DNA of 9,246 nt, taken from the NCBI GenBank assembly GCA_030037185.1, contig JASHRR010001431.1, positions 1 to 9,246 of the forward strand, read 5' to 3'. Below are positions 6,790 to 9,246 of the stretch, piece after piece. Positions within the stretch are counted from its first letter, which is position 1. Each line of letters opens with the position of its first letter. A model generated the notes under the pieces. That model was not told the DNA's origin. It did not search any database and saw only the letters and a program-made list of their open reading frames with translations. Position numbers and translations under genes: made by a program. The stretch is from Xanthobacteraceae bacterium. Lineage in GTDB: Bacteria > Pseudomonadota > Alphaproteobacteria > Rhizobiales > Xanthobacteraceae.

Positions 6790-7905
6790 CTATTTTCCAA
6801 GATGCTTGTCGAAGAAGCCGGCGATTTCGGTGAAGACTTCCTTCGTCTCCGGCACCAACGGATCGAAGTTGTACTGGGCGTGGGACATCCCCTCGAATAC
6901 CTGCAGCTCAGCCTCCACGCCTGCCCGGCGCAGCTTGCGATGGGTGAGCACGGTCAGGCTCAGAAAGAGGTCGCGCGTGCCGCTGGTGAGAATCGCCGGA
7001 GGGAAGCCGGTGAAGTCCCCATAGATAGGCGAAAGCTGCGGATCCTTCAAATCATGTCCGTTGGCGTAAAGCTCCGCTGCATGCCGCAGATAGCCGTCGT
7101 AACTGACGAGGACGTTGTCGACCCACTCGTTCGTTTTATATGTGTCGCCGGTCTCCGTCAAATCCGACCACGGCGTACCCGGCGCAATCGCGGCCGGCAG
7201 GGGCAAGCCTTCCTTTTTGGCGCGCAAGATCATCGCGAGCGTCATGCCGCCCCCGGTCGAAGTTCCGAAGATCGCCATGTTGCGAGGGTTCTGCATCTTG
7301 ACCGCCTCCCTCCACACCGCCATGGCGTCATCCATGGCGGCCGGATAGGGGAAGTCGGGCGGCATGCGGTAGTCGACCGAGATCACCTTGAAGCCGCCAT
7401 AGGCAGCCATCAAGGCGGCCTCGCCGGTGCCGGCTTCGCCCGGATTGTAAACATAGCCGCCGCCGTGAACGTTCACGAGCAGGCGGTTGCGGTTGGCCGG
7501 GGGCATCTCCTTCGGGGTAAGGATGAAGACTTTGACCCCGCCGATCGTGCTGGGCTCCATCGAGACGCCCAATTTCTCGCGAATGCCTTGCTGTGCAGCG
7601 GCGCCGACCGCCGCCAGGCGGTTGATGAGCTCTTTCCACTCGGCGGCGCTCTTTGGGTTGGCGTCCCAGTTTGGGATGCGATAGGGCGCAGCGATCATCG
7701 CCTGCAATTCGGGGCTCGCGGTGCTTGGCACCGGGATACTGCGGCCCGGTACCGCGCGTGGACCGGGCTTGCCGTTGGCCGCGTTCTGAGTGGCCTCCAG
7801 GGTCGCAAAATCGGGAGCCTGGGCACAAGCATCCCGCACGACCGGAAAGGCGAATGATGCCGCCAGGGCGAACGCCAACAAAGCCAAGAGGCGGATGATC
7901 TTCAT
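6790..7905 (-). CDS. exported HSL-type alpha/beta hydrolase (esterase/lipase)
   Basis: This encodes 371 residues from ATG 7905. The frame is open to a GTG at 7968, but a start there would place about 20 residues before a typical signal peptide (1-30, hydrophobic, ending ACAQA), so ATG 7905 is preferred. No good Shine-Dalgarno precedes it. The oxyanion-hole motif HGGG is at 147-150, and the nucleophile elbow GTSTG at 214-218 gives Ser216. Asp312 (GTRDLF) and His342 (GMSHAQY) complete the triad. This is the hormone-sensitive-lipase family layout, typical of carboxylesterases for short-chain esters. The start codon shares its A with the stop of the IscB relic upstream (TGATG), and the 18-bp palindrome at 7927-7944 lies just before it. 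It is followed after 3 bases by the M1 aminopeptidase, suggesting an operon of two exported hydrolases. Confidence 0.9.
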   Translation of the reverse strand: MKIIRLLALLAFALAASFAFPVVRDACAQAPDFATLEATQNAANGKPGPRAVPGRSIPVPSTASPELQAMIAAPYRIPNWDANPKSAAEWKELINRLAAVGAAAQQGIREKLGVSMEPSTIGGVKVFILTPKEMPPANRNRLLVNVHGGGYVYNPGEAGTGEAALMAAYGGFKVISVDYRMPPDFPYPAAMDDAMAVWREAVKMQNPRNMAIFGTSTGGGMTLAMILRAKKEGLPLPAAIAPGTPWSDLTETGDTYKTNEWVDNVLVSYDGYLRHAAELYANGHDLKDPQLSPIYGDFTGFPPAILTSGTRDLFLSLTVLTHRKLRRAGVEAELQVFEGMSHAQYNFDPLVPETKEVFTEIAGFFDKHLGK

Positions 7906-8180
7906 CAAGATTTTCGGGCCGGCGATCCAGCCCTTAAGGGCTGGGGAGGAGGCCCGACCTTCTGACACTTGTACCCGTCGGCACGGTGGATGATTGTGCA
8001 GTACGTGATGCCTTGCACGACGTCCGTCGACGTTTGCACGTTGAGAGATCCGCTGGCACGACCGGCGACTCGACCGATGGCGATGGAGGCCGCCCTGCGG
8101 CGTTCGAGCGGCAGGCGAGCCCGTTTTTCAGAGCACGGCAACAGCGGCCGTTTCCGTTTATCGGGAGCGAGAACCACCAA
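7905..8180 (-). pseudogene. iscB: IscB relic: PLMP domain fused in frame to the C-terminal domain, RuvC and HNH deleted
   Basis: IscB is the OMEGA RNA-guided nuclease of IS200/IS605-like elements and the ancestor of Cas9. It has an N-terminal PLMP domain, a RuvC domain split by HNH, and a C-terminal domain. Here a 91-codon frame begins with VVLAPDKRKRPLLPCSEKRA followed by RLPLERRRA (residues 2-30). This is the PLMP/RRXRR N-terminus, with PLLP in place of PLMP. Immediately after (residues 36-70) comes GRVAGRASGSLNVQT, then DVVQGITY and HRADGY, which I recognise as the IscB C-terminal end. The bulk of a usual ~400-residue IscB is missing between them, at about 8090-8076, without loss of frame. 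No RuvC or HNH catalytic residue remains, so it cannot cut DNA. The start is TTG (8180) with AGGAG at 8191-8187; an ancestral ATG may have changed. The last ~17 codons read through flanking or element-end DNA. Family assignment is from recognition of conserved motifs, not a search. Confidence 0.8.
7927..7944. repeat. perfect 18-bp palindrome
   Basis: CCAGCCCTTAAGGGCTGG is its own reverse complement. It sits 22 bases upstream of the hydrolase ATG and just downstream of the recognisable IscB C-terminal codons. It may be the subterminal hairpin of the element's right end, or an operator for the hydrolase. The sequence alone does not decide. Confidence 0.6.
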
Positions 8181-8186
8181 GTTTGT

Positions 8187-8191
8187 CTCCT
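8187..8191 (-). promoter_or_regulatory. Shine-Dalgarno AGGAG of the IscB relic
   Basis: AGGAG is followed by ACAAAC and then TTG at 8180. It is retained although the coding sequence is degenerate, and it supports TTG 8180 as the ancestral start position. Confidence 0.5.
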
Positions 8192-8400
8192 AAAGGCTAC
8201 CTTACGGCACCTGCCACGCTGCCCCTCGCGCGCAAACTCCCCTCGAGCATGTTGCAGAGGAGCGTTTGAGCAAGATCCGTTTCGTGCTTATCCCGAGCTT
8301 GTCTACTGCTTGTCTTCCAGAGCCGGAAGCGCTGGGGTGAGTCCTGAACCTGTCTGCAACGTCTCCTCGTGTTAGACGGGTCTGGTCAGCTGTTGCCTGA
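8192..8400 (-). ncRNA. probable IscB omega RNA (HEARO), ends approximate
   Basis: In IscB loci the omega RNA lies directly upstream of the gene, with its guide at the 5' end. This stretch directly precedes the relic and is rich in pairing. Its arms 8233-8244 and 8257-8268 form a 12-position stem (10 Watson-Crick pairs, one G-U and one mismatch when read on the minus strand). The loop segment GTTGCA (8251-8256 on +) is complementary to TGCAAC (8355-8360), extendable to 8 bases, suggesting a pseudoknot. Other hairpins are CTTCC/GGAAG (8314-8329) and CGTCT/AGACG (8360-8378). No credible protein frame covers it. The 5' end and any guide would lie near or beyond 8400. The family follows from the position next to iscB; the stems are directly seen. 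Confidence 0.55.
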
Positions 8401-8561
8401 AAGTTGGGGCGAAGGCCCCCGGCCTTTAGGTGCGCGGACGGCTTACTCTTGTGTGCCTGCGAATATCGCACGGACCGGGGGCCGGCAGCGGTGGGTTGGG
8501 CAGTTGCTGCCATCGGGGAGATGGCGCCAACTGTGCGGGTGTCGACCAGCAAGCTGAAAAC
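8401..8561. other. intergenic between cytochrome gene and probable omega RNA
   Basis: No gene is seen. It contains short GC hairpins such as GGCAG/CTGCC on the minus strand (about 8499-8511) and the one at 8406-8419. The left boundary of the inserted element, and the omega RNA guide if still present, should fall in or near this stretch; I see no diagnostic border. Confidence 0.4.
8406..8419. terminator. GGGGC-GAAG-GCCCC hairpin
   Basis: A perfect 5-bp GC stem with a 4-base loop, about 140 bases downstream of the cytochrome stop on the minus strand and just 5' of the probable omega RNA. It could end the ThDP-enzyme/cytochrome transcript or belong to the RNA. On the minus strand it is followed by AACTTTC, a poor T-tract. 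Confidence 0.3.
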
Positions 8562-9065
8562 TCACTCGCCGCCGAAATGGGACGCCAGATACGAGCTTAT
8601 CGCCTGCGCTTCCTCCGGCGTCGCCACGGCGCCGCGGCTGACCATGTTGGCGACCAGCGCCGGCCATTGCGATCTCTGCCGCTTGGCCGATGCCACGCGT
8701 TCGAGATCGTGGCAGGCCACGCAACGCGCCTCGACCAGCTCCTTGCCGGGTCCGCTCGGCAGTGCCACCGGCGTGGCGGCGGCGGGTGCGGCGGGCCCGA
8801 AATTAGCGGCGAGATAGGCCACGACCATTTCGGCTTCGCGGGCGTTCAATTGCGCGCCGCGTGTCACCATGTTGTAGACGTGGCGCTTCCAGCCCTCCGC
8901 GCCTTCGCGCATCGATCTGATCACGTTCAGCGCGTGGCATTGCGAGCAGGCGGTCGCCAAGAGGTCGCGGCCTTCGCCGGGTGGCAGCGCGTCCTGAGCG
9001 CCGGCCGGCATGGCGATTGCGATTGCAAACGCTGCGGCGCAAAGCGGCGGGAGAAGCCGTCTCAT
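8562..9065 (-). CDS. exported diheme c-type cytochrome
   Basis: This encodes 167 residues. Residues 1-23 are a signal peptide ending AGA, so heme attachment is periplasmic. There are two class I cytochrome c domains in tandem. The first has CSQCH at 40-44 with Met66 as probable sixth ligand; the second has CVACH at 115-119 with Met141. The halves resemble each other closely: each shows a heme site, Trp about 15-17 residues after it, then NMV-(T/S)-RGA and a final (A/S)YLA helix. This indicates internal duplication. A Pro/Ala-rich linker (about 91-104) joins them. ATG 9065 is chosen over GTG 9068 because AGGAGGG (9076-9070) leaves 4 bases before ATG but only 1 before GTG. The ATG overlaps the stop of the ThDP-enzyme gene (TGATG), so the two are translationally coupled. 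It probably carries electrons for that enzyme or a nearby dehydrogenase; this is inference. Confidence 0.92.
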   Translation of the reverse strand: MRRLLPPLCAAAFAIAIAMPAGAQDALPPGEGRDLLATACSQCHALNVIRSMREGAEGWKRHVYNMVTRGAQLNAREAEMVVAYLAANFGPAAPAAATPVALPSGPGKELVEARCVACHDLERVASAKRQRSQWPALVANMVSRGAVATPEEAQAISSYLASHFGGE

Positions 9066-9246
9066 CACACCCTCCTGGTCCGCAAATCGGCGACCGAATA
9101 GGCCGGATGCCAGGTGCTGGCCGCGCCGATGCCGTCGCGCTGGGTATGGATGTCGAGGAGATAGGGCCGCCCGTCGGCGATGACGCGCTGGGCGCGCAGG
9201 ATCGCGGGCCTGACCTCGGCGGGCTCGGTGACGACTTCGCCCTCCA
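9065..9246 (-). CDS. 3' end of a thiamine-diphosphate-dependent enzyme, partial
   Basis: A frame open at the right edge gives 59 residues before TGA at 9067-9065. It begins with EGEVVTEPAEVRPAILRAQR, and GRPYLLDIHTQRDG follows. This is the C-terminal end pattern of ThDP-binding enzymes of the acetolactate synthase/benzoylformate decarboxylase superfamily: a helix preceding '-(D/E)GRPYL(L/V)D-', the last strand of the pyrophosphate-binding domain. The final stretch with STWHPAYSVA and a basic end is specific to a subgroup I cannot name. The 5' part with the GDG motif and the catalytic Glu is outside the window. Its stop overlaps the cytochrome start by one base, so both proteins are made from one message. 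Confidence 0.65.
   Translation of the reverse strand, partial: EGEVVTEPAEVRPAILRAQRVIADGRPYLLDIHTQRDGIGAASTWHPAYSVADLRTRRV
9070..9076 (-). promoter_or_regulatory. Shine-Dalgarno AGGAGGG of the cytochrome gene
   Basis: The site lies within the last codons of the ThDP-enzyme gene, 4 bases before ATG 9065. It supports coupled translation and decides between ATG 9065 and GTG 9068. Confidence 0.65.

Noticed and set aside
5443..7857. 804-codon open frame on the plus strand
   Set aside because: It is antisense to the M1 aminopeptidase and hydrolase genes, which have complete catalytic motifs. The product is rich in Arg, His, Gly and Ala with no domain. Long antisense frames are common in such GC-rich coding DNA.
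7986..8375. 129-codon plus-strand frame (and 74 codons at 7969-8193)
   Set aside because: Antisense to the IscB relic and probable omega RNA; the minus-strand translation carries the recognisable motifs.
8430..9101. 223-codon plus-strand frame
   Set aside because: Antisense to the diheme cytochrome gene with its two CxxCH sites.
1..9246. CRISPR array, tRNA, rRNA or intact insertion sequence
   Set aside because: No regularly spaced repeats, no tRNA-like cloverleaf with a TTCGA arm, and no intact transposase frame were seen on reading both strands. No TnpA gene accompanies the IscB relic.

Overview
The window is GC-rich with strongly GC-biased codon third positions. Its gene families (FkbM methyltransferase, DUF4189 secreted protein, M1 aminopeptidase, HSL-type esterase, diheme cytochrome c beside a ThDP enzyme) suggest an alphaproteobacterium, most likely of the Bradyrhizobium/Rhodopseudomonas type. 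That assignment rests on overall feel; no marker gene is present.

Layout, left to right. 1-482: no confident gene, only a possible 3' end of a frame entering from the left edge. 483-725 (+): small two-helix membrane protein. 838-1818 (-): FkbM-family methyltransferase, convergent with it. 2135-2599 (+): exported DUF4189 protein. 2600-3346: no gene, but a dense run of stem-loops at about 2808-3050 that looks like a structured-RNA or group II intron relic. 3347-4030 (+): exported galactose-binding-like (jelly-roll) protein. 4093-4115: strong hairpin between convergent genes. 4129-6786 (-): exported M1 aminopeptidase, downstream of and nearly touching an exported HSL-type alpha/beta hydrolase (6790-7905, -). 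7905-8180 (-): relic of an IscB gene. About 8192-8400 (-): probable omega RNA (HEARO) of that relic. 8562-9065 (-): exported diheme cytochrome c, overlapping by one base the 3' end of a thiamine-diphosphate enzyme gene that leaves the right edge (9065-9246, -).

The most notable item is the IscB locus. A 91-codon frame starts with an IscB-type PLMP domain and passes in frame directly into an IscB-type C-terminal domain. The whole RuvC and HNH nuclease core is missing. Just upstream is a region with long stems and a loop complementary to a segment about 100 nt away, as expected of an omega RNA. The frame ends in TGATG, sharing one base with the hydrolase start codon, so this mobile-element remnant now forms the 5' region of the hydrolase-peptidase operon.

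Functionally, the minus-strand genes at the right make two pairs. One is a ThDP enzyme with a periplasmic diheme cytochrome c, possibly a redox pair. The other is an exported esterase with an exported aminopeptidase. The IscB relic lies between the pairs.
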